A stretch of 55,386 nt of DNA from Myxococcota bacterium (GCA_028278345.1 JANQEL010000062.1:1-55386), one strand, 5' to 3'; shown: positions 17,712-26,721, counted from the stretch's first letter. Numbers and translations: made by a program. The notes: generated by a model not told the origin, from the sequence alone.

Positions 17712-19325
17712 TCACGCACCGCGAACGCGGTCGAGGATCGAACCCGCATCCCACGGCGGTTCGTTGCCGCGCCAGCAGACGTGCTGGTCGGGACGCACCA
17801 GGATCAGATCGCGCTCGTACACCTTTCGTGCGTTGTCACAGCGCAGCTGCACGACATCGAACGGAACGCCGCGCTCCTGTGCCGCCTTTTCGAAACCGGA
17901 CACGTCGAGCCCATCCGTCAGGCAGAGGAGGCTGAAGCCCCTGCCGAGCTGGTCGTAGACCGGTGCGCCTTCGACGAGGAGGTGGGGCAGTCGGTGGCCG
18001 GGCAGCGTCGTTGGGACGTAGGTCACCTTGGGATCGTCGGGCTTCCACTCCTCCTGGAAGACCACGGGCGAGTCCCAGTAGGAGTGTCCGAGTTCGAGGC
18101 CGGAGGATTCGTTCTCGTCGTTGCCGAGATCGAGGATCAACCGCCCCATCTCGCGTCGTTGCCTTGCGCCCTCGTCCGTGTCCTCGTGCACGCCCAGGTA
18201 CTTCGTGACGTAGTTGATCGCGATTTCCCTTCGCACGTTCGTGTTGAGGATCGAACCGCGAACCGAACGGACGCCCACCGGCCTCTGTTCTGCATCGTAC
18301 GAATCGAGGAGTGTCTGGCCGCCCCAGCCCTGGACTGCGGCCGCGATCTTCCACGACAGGTTGGCGGCGTCGACGACACCGGTGTTCATCCCATAGCCCC
18401 CGGTGGGGATGAGTTGATGCGCTGAATCGCCGGCCAGCCAGACTCGCTTTTCGCCATAGCGTGAAGCCGTGACGAGGTGCGGTCCCCAGACGCTCGCCAA
18501 CAGTACTTCGAAGTCGAAATCCCGCCCCATGGCTTCTGCCAACTTCTCTCGCGCGTCGAGCGAGCTTTCGTTGGTACCGGGAGGAAGGGGCATGTGCGCC
18601 GTCCACTCGCACTCGTCGTCCTGCGCAATCAACGTGCAAGCAGGCGACTGCACGTGCCACGACTGACCGAAGCGCTGGAGCAACTCCATGTCGGTCGAGC
18701 GGAAGTGCACCATGAAGAGGCGCCCGACGTTGAACTCGCCTACGAGTGGGATGCCGAGTGCTTCGCGCACCGCGCTGCTGCCGCCGTCGCAACCCGCAAC
18801 GTACTGTGAGTGAATCTGCTGCTCCTCGCCGGTGGCCGCGTCGCGGATCGTCGAGGTGACACCCTCCGCCTCCTGTTCGAGAGTGACGAACTCGAAGCCC
18901 CAGCGCGCCTCGACGACGTTCGACGCATCGATCTTCTCGCGCAGTAGTCGCTCGATCTTCGATTGGGCGAGGCGCATGTAGGGTTCGGCGGGTTGTGTGC
19001 CGTCGTTGCGAGCATCCGCACGCGCGCGAAACGCATCTGGGGATGCATAGGGGAAGCGCGCCAGCTCCCACTCGGCGTGGCGCGTGCAATAGACGACGTC
19101 GAAGTTGTGGTCGGACGGTACGGCGATCGCACGAACGTCTTCGGCGATGCCGAGTCGCCGGAAGTGCTCCATCGAGCGCACGTTCGTGATGTCCATCTTT
19201 GGGAAGGCCGTCGGCTCGAGTCCCTTCTCGACGAGCACGCACGGGACGCCTCGCTCGTGCATCTCGATGGCGACGAGCAGACCGATCGGGCCTCCGCCGG
19301 CGATCAGTACGGAGGTATCGCTCAT
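17712..19325 (-). CDS. FAD-dependent aromatic hydroxylase (MhpA/PheA/TfdB-like)
   Basis: 537 residues from ATG 19325, which overlaps the TetR stop by 4 bp (ATGA). N-terminal FAD fold with IAGGGPIGLLVAIEM and VLVEKG; DG region AGCDGGSSAVREA; GD motif WLAGDSAHQLIPTGGYGMNTG. The last 100 or so residues form the thioredoxin-like C-terminal domain typical of phenol and 3-(3-hydroxyphenyl)propionate hydroxylases. It would insert one oxygen atom into an aromatic substrate, giving a diol for the VOC dioxygenase encoded next. It is a paralogue of the enzyme at 39925. The substrate is not determined. Confidence 0.92.
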   Translation of the reverse strand: MSDTSVLIAGGGPIGLLVAIEMHERGVPCVLVEKGLEPTAFPKMDITNVRSMEHFRRLGIAEDVRAIAVPSDHNFDVVYCTRHAEWELARFPYASPDAFRARADARNDGTQPAEPYMRLAQSKIERLLREKIDASNVVEARWGFEFVTLEQEAEGVTSTIRDAATGEEQQIHSQYVAGCDGGSSAVREALGIPLVGEFNVGRLFMVHFRSTDMELLQRFGQSWHVQSPACTLIAQDDECEWTAHMPLPPGTNESSLDAREKLAEAMGRDFDFEVLLASVWGPHLVTASRYGEKRVWLAGDSAHQLIPTGGYGMNTGVVDAANLSWKIAAAVQGWGGQTLLDSYDAEQRPVGVRSVRGSILNTNVRREIAINYVTKYLGVHEDTDEGARQRREMGRLILDLGNDENESSGLELGHSYWDSPVVFQEEWKPDDPKVTYVPTTLPGHRLPHLLVEGAPVYDQLGRGFSLLCLTDGLDVSGFEKAAQERGVPFDVVQLRCDNARKVYERDLILVRPDQHVCWRGNEPPWDAGSILDRVRGA

Positions 19326-19966
19326 TGGCGTTCTCCTCGAGGCTCGGGAAAGAACAGCGAGAGGATCAACTCGACGTGGGCGTCGACCATCTCCTTCGCG
19401 AACGGGTCCTCTCCCGTCACGAGTTCGAATTCGGGTGCCAGCGCATAGGGCGTCGAAGCGGCGCCGATCAACACGTAGTGGAGGTGATCGGGTCGCCCGA
19501 TCGCGGGTGCGCCATCGGCTTCGAGTTCGTCCATCTGTCCGCGTAGGAATTCGAAGGTGGGGCGGATGTGCTTCTCGACGAGCCACTCGAGCCGTTCGCT
19601 GCGCCCCGTCCCTTCCTGAAGCATGAAGCGATGGAGTTCGGGATGTGCGGCCGCGAAGAGCACGAAGTCGCGCACCAGAAGGCGCGACTTCGTCCGCACG
19701 CCGACACCGTCGAGCCCGACGACTCGCGCCTGGAACCGCTCACGCAGCAGGCCGAAGAGGTGATCGGCGGCCGCCTTCCAAAGGGAGTCCTTCGTCTCGA
19801 AGTGGTAGGGGACGGCGGACTGCGCGACCCCGGCGCGCGTCGCGATGGCCCGCGTCGACGCGCCTCCGAACCCCTTTTCGGCGAACTCATGGAGGGCAGC
19901 CTCGACCAGCTTTTCGCGGGTCTCGACGCTTCGCTGCTGGAGGCGGCGGGGGGGGCGCTCGGGCAT
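19322..19966 (-). CDS. TetR-family regulator of the aromatic hydroxylase operon
   Basis: About 214 residues from ATG 19966, which has AGGAG upstream; an in-frame ATG at 20008 would add 14 residues but has no visible ribosome-binding site. The helix-turn-helix is clear: STRAIATRAGVAQSAVPYHFETKDSL. The all-helical C-terminal part belongs to the subgroup with a DUF1956/CecR-like domain (uncertain). It is the first gene of the operon, translationally coupled to the flavin hydroxylase, and a palindrome 57 bp upstream is a likely autoregulatory site. The inducer is presumably the aromatic substrate (inference). Confidence 0.9.
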   Translation of the reverse strand: MPERPPRRLQQRSVETREKLVEAALHEFAEKGFGGASTRAIATRAGVAQSAVPYHFETKDSLWKAAADHLFGLLRERFQARVVGLDGVGVRTKSRLLVRDFVLFAAAHPELHRFMLQEGTGRSERLEWLVEKHIRPTFEFLRGQMDELEADGAPAIGRPDHLHYVLIGAASTPYALAPEFELVTGEDPFAKEMVDAHVELILSLFFPEPRGERQ

Positions 19967-20022
19967 GAACTCGGATGCTCCTCGCTGTGCTGCTCGATCG
20001 AGCGGCATCGATCATGTTAAAT

Positions 20023-20036
20023 AGTTCGTTTGAACT
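20023..20036. promoter_or_regulatory. Palindromic operator before the TetR-led hydroxylase operon
   Basis: Perfect inverted repeat AGTTC-GTTT-GAACT in an AT-rich stretch upstream of the TetR gene. The surrounding 118-bp gap (20009-20126) is markedly AT-richer than its neighbours, as expected for a promoter. I see no gene in it. Confidence 0.5.
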
Positions 20037-20126
20037 GATAACGCAACCATAAACAAATCGATTGACCTGAAAAATCGCAGATGTGCCGCGGTCAATCGCA
20101 CTCGAAGAGGGGCCGTGGCGTCGTCG

Positions 20127-20819
20127 CTAGCCCGACGACTCCCGGTGCAGGGCCATCGCGATCTCGCGAAACACCCGTGCATTCGCTCCCATGCCGACGT
20201 GTGAAGCGTTGACTTCCTTGTGCGTCACGCGTGGGTTGGCGTCGTCGACGCACGCCTCCCAGGACACCACTCCGTCGGTCTTCGAATAGATCGCGGTGAT
20301 CGGAACCTCGATCGGTCGCCTGGCCCGCGATTCGATGAAGGCCTGCATCTCTTCCGGAGTCAGGCCAGTTTCCCGCTTGACCATGCGTCCGATGCTGGTG
20401 GCACCTGGACCGCCGCGGACGGGTGAACCGAGGGTGACGATCGAGCGAACGAGGTCGGGCCGATCCCGGGCGACTTCCCGCGCGACGATTCCTCCGCGAC
20501 TCCAGCCCACGATCTGATGGACTTCGTCACTGTCCATCAACAGCCGTATGACCTGCGGGAGGAAGTCCACCATCCGGCCGCGGTTGACGCCGAGCCCCCA
20601 GCCACGCGACTCGTAGCCGAGGGAGTCGAGGAAGCGTCGGATCATCCAGGTGGAGTTGTCATCCGCCATGAATCCGGGCAACACGAGGACCTTGCCCGAA
20701 CCTTCCGGGAGTTTTCGTCGCAGCGCGGGCAGCTGCGCCAGGAGCTGGGCCGCTTCGATACCGAATCGGCCCTCCAACAACCGATTGATCGCCGGGGGTG
20801 GACGGAATTCACTGGCCAT
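20127..20819 (-). CDS. Alpha/beta-fold lipase/esterase-like hydrolase
   Basis: 230 residues from ATG 20819. PGAP1/triacylglycerol-lipase-like: VLVLPGFMADDNST forms the oxyanion region, IVGWSRGGIVAREVA the nucleophile elbow (G-W-S-R-G), YSKTDGVVSW supplies the acid and NASHVGMG the His. There is no signal peptide, so cytoplasmic. It is 56 bp upstream of nothing on its strand except the operon to its left, and lies downstream of the GSA-aminomutase-like gene, 56 bp away on the same strand. The pathway is unknown. Confidence 0.83.
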   Translation of the reverse strand: MASEFRPPPAINRLLEGRFGIEAAQLLAQLPALRRKLPEGSGKVLVLPGFMADDNSTWMIRRFLDSLGYESRGWGLGVNRGRMVDFLPQVIRLLMDSDEVHQIVGWSRGGIVAREVARDRPDLVRSIVTLGSPVRGGPGATSIGRMVKRETGLTPEEMQAFIESRARRPIEVPITAIYSKTDGVVSWEACVDDANPRVTHKEVNASHVGMGANARVFREIAMALHRESSG

Positions 20820-20875
20820 ACACGCCCGTCATTGTGGCGGGTCGTGGCCAGGCTCGAAAGGTCTCCCGAGAATCG

Positions 20876-22198
20876 TCAGGAAACCAGGTCGACGTCGCGC
20901 AGCGACTGCTCCAGGGCTTCCAGGAAGAAGTCGATGTCGGCACTGGTCATCGGGGTCGTGTTCAGGAACTGCCCCATCGGCGTTCCGATCACGCCATGGG
21001 TCGCCAACGCGTACATGATGTTGCGGATGACGTCGCGATCCGAAGTCAGGAACGACGGATAGTCGACGACCTTCGATTCGGTCCAGTGGATGCCGGTGAA
21101 CTGGGAGACGCCCGTCGCCTGAAGCGAAACGCCGAGCTTCGCGGCGAGCCGGTTGATTCCGTCGCGCATGTAGTCGCCCGTCTTGTCCAGGTGGGCATGC
21201 ACTTCCGGAGTCAGTTGCTTCATCGCGGCAATGCCGGCTGCAAGGCAGAGCGGCATCCCGCCATAGGTCGAGCCGATCATCATGTTGGGTAGTTCCGGCG
21301 ACTTGACGCGGAAATCGAGCATCCCCATCACGTCCTTCCGGCCGCCATAGGCGGCCAGAGGCGTGCCGCCGCCCATCACCTTGCCCGTCGTCGTGAGGTC
21401 GGGCTGCACGCCGTAGTAACCCTGCGCGCCCCCCGTGCCCATGGGAATCGTCACGACCTCGTCGAAGATCAGGAGAATGCCGTGCTTCGCGGTGATCTCA
21501 CGCATGAAGTCGACGTACTCCTGGGTATTGGGGATGAAGCCCGCGACACCCATCACGGGTTCGAACAGAACGCCCGCGAGGTCGTCCTTCTCTCGCTCGA
21601 TGATCTCCTCGCAAGCCGCGATGTCGTTCGGCGGCAGGAGCACCAGGCTCTCCCGGGCACCAACGGGCATACCGGCCGGGATGTCGTCGGGTTTGTTGAT
21701 CGCGTTCTGGATCGTCAGCTCATCGGTGCTGCCGTGATAGCCGCCGGAGAGCTTGGCCACCTTCTTCCGTCCGGTGAACGCCCGCGCCATTCGCAAGGCG
21801 TTCTGGTTGGCCTCGGTTCCCGAAGATGTGAATCGGATCATCTCTACCGACGGCAAGCGGTCGTGGATGAGACCTGCCAACTCGGGCCCGAGATCTCCGG
21901 AGGCCAGGCCGAAGGTCGTGCCCCGGGTCAGCTGGTCGGTGATCGCCGCCACGATCTGCGGGTTGCAGTGTCCGAGTGCGGCCGTCCAATCCCCACAGAA
22001 GAAGTCCAGATACTTATTGCCGTCGAGGTCCCAGACATGACAGCCCTCGCCGCGTTCCACGTAGAGCTCGTGCGGCATGACGAACATGCCGAGACCGCCG
22101 GGTGAACCGAGTGGCAGGTGTTCCGAAGCACGTTCGGTTTCGGCGCGGCACTTCGGCCCGCGCTCGACGAATTCCTTCATGACGTCTCTGAAGCTCAT
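20876..22198 (-). CDS. Class III aminotransferase, glutamate-1-semialdehyde 2,1-aminomutase-like
   Basis: 440 residues from ATG 22198 with GAGGAAGAG upstream. PLP-dependent fold type I: SSGTEANQNALR for phosphate binding, IFDEVV with the PLP-ring Asp, and the lysine in TTTGKVMGGGTPL. The overall pattern (WDLDGNKYLDF at the N-terminus, KLSGGYHGSTDE) is that of the HemL group. Since a divergent LysR gene and no haem gene surround it, it is more likely a catabolic or secondary-metabolic aminomutase/transaminase than the haem enzyme (inference). Confidence 0.88.
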   Translation of the reverse strand: MSFRDVMKEFVERGPKCRAETERASEHLPLGSPGGLGMFVMPHELYVERGEGCHVWDLDGNKYLDFFCGDWTAALGHCNPQIVAAITDQLTRGTTFGLASGDLGPELAGLIHDRLPSVEMIRFTSSGTEANQNALRMARAFTGRKKVAKLSGGYHGSTDELTIQNAINKPDDIPAGMPVGARESLVLLPPNDIAACEEIIEREKDDLAGVLFEPVMGVAGFIPNTQEYVDFMREITAKHGILLIFDEVVTIPMGTGGAQGYYGVQPDLTTTGKVMGGGTPLAAYGGRKDVMGMLDFRVKSPELPNMMIGSTYGGMPLCLAAGIAAMKQLTPEVHAHLDKTGDYMRDGINRLAAKLGVSLQATGVSQFTGIHWTESKVVDYPSFLTSDRDVIRNIMYALATHGVIGTPMGQFLNTTPMTSADIDFFLEALEQSLRDVDLVS

Positions 22199-22238
22199 GG
22201 CTCTCTTCCTCTCGGGTCGGGTTTCAGGATTTCATACG

Positions 22239-22256
22239 AGAGACTGTGGGATCTCT
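22239..22256. promoter_or_regulatory. Inverted repeat, candidate LysR binding site
   Basis: AGAGA and TCTCT arms separated by 8 bp, in the AT-rich 100-bp gap (22199-22298) between the divergent aminotransferase and LysR genes. The size and placement suit a LysR-type operator, but the arms are short. Confidence 0.35.
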
Positions 22257-22298
22257 AATCATGTGTAAAATGGTTTTTGCGAATATTGGAGAATCGAT

Positions 22299-23255
22299 AT
22301 GGTCGATAGTACTTCCGCCCTCGATCAGGCCCTCGAGAGCGACGATCTCGAGCTCGAATCCATCAACGTGAACCTCCTGCTGGCCCTGAACGCCCTCCTG
22401 CGCGAGCGCAGCGTCACGGGCGCGGGGCGGATGCTGGGCCTGTCCCAGTCATCGATGAGTCACGCCCTGGCCCAGCTGCGCTCTCTCTTCGACGACCCCC
22501 TGCTGGTGCGCTCGCACAGGGGCATGGCCCCGACCCCGCGTGCCGAGCAGATCGAAACCCCTCTGCGGCGCGCCTTGAAGGAGCTGCAGAAGGCCATTCA
22601 GTTGCCGTCGCGCTTCGACCCGATGGAGGCGCGCAAGCGTTTCGACATAGCGAGCGACGAGGTGCAGCAGGTGGTGCTGCTCTCACCGCTTCTTCAGGTG
22701 CTTCGCGATCGCGCGCCCGGCGTGTCGCTCGACGCGACGGCGCCCATGGATGCCCGCGCCACCTACCCGGCGCTGCGAGAGGGCGCGCTCGACTTCGCGA
22801 TCGGACGCTTCGACACGATTCCTCCGGGCATCTACCGCGAGACCCTTTCGACCGATCGGGTCGTCTTCGTCGCGCGAAAAGGGCACCCACGCATCAAGGG
22901 TCGACTCAGCAAGAAGCAGCTTCGAGAAGAATCCCAACTGATCCCGACCCCCGTCACCGGTGGACAGATCACCGCGCACAACCGCGCGCGTCAGGAACAA
23001 CAGGGCGGCGCGCCATCCGCCACTTCGATGACACCCCACGTGCTCGCGGCGCTACTCATCGTCGCGCAGAGCGATCACATCATGGGCATCGTCGAATCGG
23101 TGGCGCGCTTGTACGAAGAGCTCCTCGGCCTCGTCGTGCTCAAATCGCCAATTCCCTTCCCCGCGATCGACACCCACGTCATCTGGCACGAACGAACCCA
23201 CCACTCGCCGGCGCATCGCTGGTTGCTCGAGCGGTTGCGGGAGACGGCGAGTTGA
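22299..23255 (+). CDS. LysR-family transcriptional regulator
   Basis: 318 residues from ATG 22299 with GGAG eight bases upstream. The N-terminal winged helix has the LysR pattern: LNALLRERSVTGAGRMLGLSQSSMSHALAQLR then FDDPLLVR. The remaining two-lobed domain binds an effector. It resembles the NodD/SyrM-like subgroup in its MAPTPRAEQ linker, as does the other LysR protein at 29193. It diverges from the GSA-aminomutase-like gene and most likely controls it. Confidence 0.92.
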   Translation: MVDSTSALDQALESDDLELESINVNLLLALNALLRERSVTGAGRMLGLSQSSMSHALAQLRSLFDDPLLVRSHRGMAPTPRAEQIETPLRRALKELQKAIQLPSRFDPMEARKRFDIASDEVQQVVLLSPLLQVLRDRAPGVSLDATAPMDARATYPALREGALDFAIGRFDTIPPGIYRETLSTDRVVFVARKGHPRIKGRLSKKQLREESQLIPTPVTGGQITAHNRARQEQQGGAPSATSMTPHVLAALLIVAQSDHIMGIVESVARLYEELLGLVVLKSPIPFPAIDTHVIWHERTHHSPAHRWLLERLRETAS

Positions 23256-23310
23256 GACCCGGCCACCCGGTGCTCTGGCTCAGGTAAGCAGCGAGCGAGA
23301 TACGCACGGC

Positions 23311-23679
23311 TCAACGAATCAGCGTGACTCGTGGGAGTCCTTCGAAGTCGGAATCGCCGGTCACGATCTCGGCGTCGTGACGTGCCGCTGTGGCGAAGAT
23401 GAGTGCATTCGCCATCGGTAGGCCCAGTTCCAGCGCGACATCGGCAGCTTCGAGAGCCAGGGTGTCGGCCACCGGTTCGATCGTGGTCGTACGAAGTGCC
23501 GAGACCGCTGCAATCGCCCGTTCTTCGCTCACGTCTCTGCGTACGACCTTGTAGATCTCGTATACCTGGATCGCACTCGAGACGAGTGTTTCAGATCCCT
23601 CGATGTAGGGCGCATAGAGATCGGCCTTGGGGCGCGCGGCGAGGTACTCGATCCAGCCGGTCGAATCGACGAGGATCAA
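23311..23679 (-). CDS. vapC: PIN-domain toxin VapC with an altered active-site residue
   Basis: 122 residues. PIN-domain ribonuclease toxins of this kind cut tRNA or rRNA through a cluster of four acidic residues. Here Asp5 (MILVDS), Glu41 (QVYEIYK) and the TGDSDF Asp residues are in place. The third position reads MANALI, with Asn91 where the family normally has Asp in xADALIxATA. The codon is AAT. The start ATG overlaps the stop of the antitoxin gene by 4 bp (ATGA). Activity may be reduced or lost. Confidence 0.88.
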   Translation of the reverse strand: MILVDSTGWIEYLAARPKADLYAPYIEGSETLVSSAIQVYEIYKVVRRDVSEERAIAAVSALRTTTIEPVADTLALEAADVALELGLPMANALIFATAARHDAEIVTGDSDFEGLPRVTLIR

Positions 23680-23885
23680 TGGCGGTCCTTCTTCTCACGC
23701 AGGCCTTTGACGCTGGTCTTGCGAGCGATGCCGCGCATCTCCTCGATCGGGCGTTCCGGAACCAGATAGAGGATCCCGCCCTTCTCGACGACGGTGAGCT
23801 TCGCGCCGGGTTCCAACTCCAGTCGCTGGCGAACGTCGCGGGGGATGACGAGCTGGTATTTCGTTGAAAGCGTCACGGTTTGCAT
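23676..23885 (-). CDS. vapB: AbrB/SpoVT-type antitoxin VapB
   Basis: 69 residues from ATG 23885. The swapped-hairpin AbrB DNA-binding domain is clear: TLSTKYQLVIPRDVRQRLELEPGAKLTV. The basic C-terminal tail (RKTSVKGLREKKDRH) would wrap and block the toxin. It is translationally coupled to vapC. Its start codon directly abuts a palindrome, which is probably its own operator. There is no clear ribosome-binding site apart from AGG close to the start. Confidence 0.9.
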   Translation of the reverse strand: MQTVTLSTKYQLVIPRDVRQRLELEPGAKLTVVEKGGILYLVPERPIEEMRGIARKTSVKGLREKKDRH

Positions 23886-23923
23886 GACCTACGTTTAGCA
23901 CATCGATGATAAATTCGTAGGTC
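23886..23923. promoter_or_regulatory. Palindromic operator/promoter region of vapBC
   Basis: Arms GACCTACG (23886-23893) and CGTAGGTC (23916-23923) are perfect. The 22-bp spacer is AT-rich and could hold the -10 box. The inner arm touches the vapB start codon, so bound antitoxin would block both promoter and start site. Such spacing is typical of AbrB-type autoregulation. Confidence 0.6.
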
Positions 23924-23950
23924 GCTCGAGATCCGAGAAGCGCCCATGAG

Positions 23951-25780
23951 CTACTTCGCGTGCAATCGCGGGGGCTTCTGGGGGAACAACCCGATTACGA
24001 TTGGGTCATGGTCGGAAGCGCGGAAGGGGTTCGGGGCGTAGCGCTCGGAGGGATTGTCTTCGTCGTAGTCGAGGCTCGGGGGCTCGTCGGCGTTGGTGTG
24101 CCACACGGCTGCGCCCGCGATGTGGGGCGCGAGCTTCCACTCCGCGAGAGCATGATCGAGCCGCCCCGCGGCGCCGTCGAATACGTACGTGTACGCGTTG
24201 GGGCCGCCGAACCAATGAAGCACGTCCATGTAGCCCGCGGCCTGGATCGCGCGGACGGGGTCTTCCTTCGGATAGGCGTTCAGGTCGCCCACGATGAGAA
24301 CCGGGGCGCGGGGAACCGACGGAGAATCCTGGGCGAGCCAGCCGACCAGCGACTGCGCAGCACGCGTGCGTGTGGTGTTGCAATTACCCTGGCCGTCACC
24401 GCGATCGAAGTCGCCAACTACTGCACAACTGGATCCCTTGGACTTGAAGTGGTTGACCGCAACGGTGAAGCGTTCGCCGCTTGCGAGGTGCTCGAAGGTC
24501 TGTGCGAGGCTCGGGCGATTGCGGCTGTCGTCGAAGGATTCGACGGCTTCGCGGTCGAGCACCGCTGGGGGGCCAACCGCCTCGATCGAAGCGGGGCGGT
24601 AAAGAAGTGCAACAGAGATCGCGTGTGAAGCGAGACGGGCGCGCCCGTGGTCAATGACGACGTAGGGGGGACCCGGTGTCTGGCGGTTCAGTTCGTCGAC
24701 CAATACAGCTAGCGCGCTATTGGACCCCACTCCGTCGTTTTCGACCTCGCTCAGGGCAATGACGTCGGCGTCCAGGTGTATCAGCGTCGCCACCAGTTTG
24801 GCTTGCTGCCGTTCGAATTCAAAGAGGTTCCTCGCGCCGCGCGTGGGAAAGCCGCCGCCACGGCCGTCTCCATTGAAGTAGTTGGCGACGTTCCACGAGA
24901 CGATCTTCACACGGCCGACCACACGGGGTGGTTCTTGAGGGCGACCTTCCCGGCCGGCCGTGAACGCGACCGATCGAGTCGGGTGGATGCGGTACCGACC
25001 GAACGCGTACTCGACGACACCCTCGAGCCCAACTACCTGATCGCCGAGACGCAGACTCTTTCCGTCTGCTCGATCCAGGTATGGGGTCGGTTCCGGCCGG
25101 TAGGAATCACTTCCGTCGTCGAGCAATACGCGCCGTCGAGCGTCTTCAGCCGCGAGCGCACGGGCTGCCTTACCGGGCCGCTCGATGTGCGTCGCCTGCC
25201 AGACCCGCTCGCCCGCAGCGAGTTCGACCTCGCCAAACCGCGCGAGACCGTAGTGATCGGTCGCGACCAGCCGTTGATCGATACGAACCCACATGCCTTC
25301 CACGTGCTCCCACTCAGCGACGTCTTTCACGGGAAGGCGCATCTCCGCTGCCCGCGTCTTCCCCCGCACGGGACACCGCACCAGTTCGCTCACCCGGTCG
25401 AGCTCGGTCATGCCGAAGAACTCGGCCACACGTCCGCGCACGCGCACCCGTTCACCGATAGCGATGCCCTCCGAGAGATCGCGCTCGAAGACAAAGATCC
25501 CCTCGGAAGTGCGAGGGTCGCCGTCCTGCTCGTCTTCTTCTTCCTGAAGGAAGAATCCGCCGAGTCCATCTGGAAACCTCGTGAAGGCCCCTACGACGAC
25601 GGCATCGACAACGACGTTGTCATGGCCGAGCAACGGACTCGTCCGACCCGCGTCCTGGATTTCGTGGATCGGCGTGGCCGGCTCGCCGCAGTCCAGGCTC
25701 GTGTCTGCGTAAGCGACCGTAGTGGCGATGCAGCATCCAATGGCCGCCGTACGCGTGAGTCGTAGCCGAAACAAAGACAT
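23951..25780 (-). CDS. ExeM-like extracellular endonuclease/exonuclease/phosphatase-family nuclease
   Basis: 609 residues from ATG 25780. Signal peptide at 1-25 (ending VAYADTS), then an OB-fold-like region at about 50-250 (GFFLQEEED, IFVFERD, RVRVRGRVAEF). The EEP catalytic domain begins near residue 290: VKIVSWNVANYF, ALSEVEN with the metal Glu, VNHFKSKG, VGDLNAYP and ASDHDP. The CNTTRTRAAQSL block is typical of ExeM-type secreted DNases. It would degrade DNA outside the cell or in the periplasm for phosphate and nutrient supply. It stands alone between vapBC and a 108-bp gap. Confidence 0.9.
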   Translation of the reverse strand: MSLFRLRLTRTAAIGCCIATTVAYADTSLDCGEPATPIHEIQDAGRTSPLLGHDNVVVDAVVVGAFTRFPDGLGGFFLQEEEDEQDGDPRTSEGIFVFERDLSEGIAIGERVRVRGRVAEFFGMTELDRVSELVRCPVRGKTRAAEMRLPVKDVAEWEHVEGMWVRIDQRLVATDHYGLARFGEVELAAGERVWQATHIERPGKAARALAAEDARRRVLLDDGSDSYRPEPTPYLDRADGKSLRLGDQVVGLEGVVEYAFGRYRIHPTRSVAFTAGREGRPQEPPRVVGRVKIVSWNVANYFNGDGRGGGFPTRGARNLFEFERQQAKLVATLIHLDADVIALSEVENDGVGSNSALAVLVDELNRQTPGPPYVVIDHGRARLASHAISVALLYRPASIEAVGPPAVLDREAVESFDDSRNRPSLAQTFEHLASGERFTVAVNHFKSKGSSCAVVGDFDRGDGQGNCNTTRTRAAQSLVGWLAQDSPSVPRAPVLIVGDLNAYPKEDPVRAIQAAGYMDVLHWFGGPNAYTYVFDGAAGRLDHALAEWKLAPHIAGAAVWHTNADEPPSLDYDEDNPSERYAPNPFRASDHDPIVIGLFPQKPPRLHAK

Positions 25781-25888
25781 AGCGGTCTCCCAGAGGCGCA
25801 GGCGCGCCTCGTTCAGGGGACCGTGTCGATGCCTTCGGTAACACGCTCAGACGAGCGACGCCTCTGGCGAACGCACGTCCTCGTGCCT

Positions 25889-26719
25889 CTACTGCGTCGC
25901 CCGCTTCGCCATCGCGAGGCTGATCCGCCGCAACAGCCAGGGGGCAAAGCGCTTCAGGTAGTAGAGGGCCCAGGCTTCCGGTGAGATCGGTGCCACCAGC
26001 CGGTTCTTCTCGACTGCCTTCAGGATGTTCTTCGCCACGCGGTCGGGGGTGTAGGCCCGGCGTTGGTAGGTCGAGACCATCTCTTCGCGCCTTTCGGGTT
26101 TGTCCATGTCGCCGACGAGTCGGGCGTTCCGCGTGATGGGGGTGTCGATCAGGCCGGGGCACACGGCCGTCACTCCGATGCCATGGGGCCGGAGTTCTTC
26201 CCAGAGCGCCTCCGAGAGACCGAGCACCGAGAACTTCGTCGCGTTATAGGCGGCCAGCGCCGAAGTCGCGCTGTAGCCCGCGGCTGAAGAAACGTTGATC
26301 ACGTGCCCACCCTGCCCGCGCTCGACCATCCTGGGCACGAAATGGTGGCAGCCGTGTACGACGCCCATGGTGTTGATGCCGAGGATCCAGTTCCAATCTT
26401 CGAGTGAAGTCGAAAGGAAGGGGCCGCCGATGGCCACGCCCGCGTTGTTCATCAGGATGTCGACGGCTTCGACGCGCCCGTGCACTTCGACAGCGAACGC
26501 GCGCATCTCCTCCTCGCTCGAGACGTCGACGCGATGGGTGAAGGCGCGCGAGCCGAGTTCTTCGATCCGCTTTCCCGCGGCCGCGAGACCGGATTCGTCC
26601 ACGTCGCAGACGACGAGGTCGGCGCCACGCCGCGCGAAGGCGAGTGCGGTCTCGAGTCCGATGCCACTGGCGGCACCGGTGACGAGCACGGTCTTGCCTA
26701 CGAGCGAATCGAGTTTCAT
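25889..26719 (-). CDS. SDR-family oxidoreductase
   Basis: 276 residues from ATG 26719. Classical SDR: TGAASGIG at 14-21, CDVDES for NAD(H) preference, NNAG, Ser in NVSSAAG, and Tyr-Lys in YNATKFS. The C-terminal part has a hydrophobic stretch (PWLLRRISLAMAKRATQ) that suggests membrane association, as in several lipid-acting SDRs. It begins 2 bp after the enoyl-CoA hydratase stop, so it is in the operon acyl-CoA synthetase, enoyl-CoA hydratase, SDR. Likely a beta-hydroxyacyl or lipid alcohol dehydrogenase (inference). Confidence 0.92.
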   Translation of the reverse strand: MKLDSLVGKTVLVTGAASGIGLETALAFARRGADLVVCDVDESGLAAAGKRIEELGSRAFTHRVDVSSEEEMRAFAVEVHGRVEAVDILMNNAGVAIGGPFLSTSLEDWNWILGINTMGVVHGCHHFVPRMVERGQGGHVINVSSAAGYSATSALAAYNATKFSVLGLSEALWEELRPHGIGVTAVCPGLIDTPITRNARLVGDMDKPERREEMVSTYQRRAYTPDRVAKNILKAVEKNRLVAPISPEAWALYYLKRFAPWLLRRISLAMAKRATQ

Positions 26720-26721
26720 TT

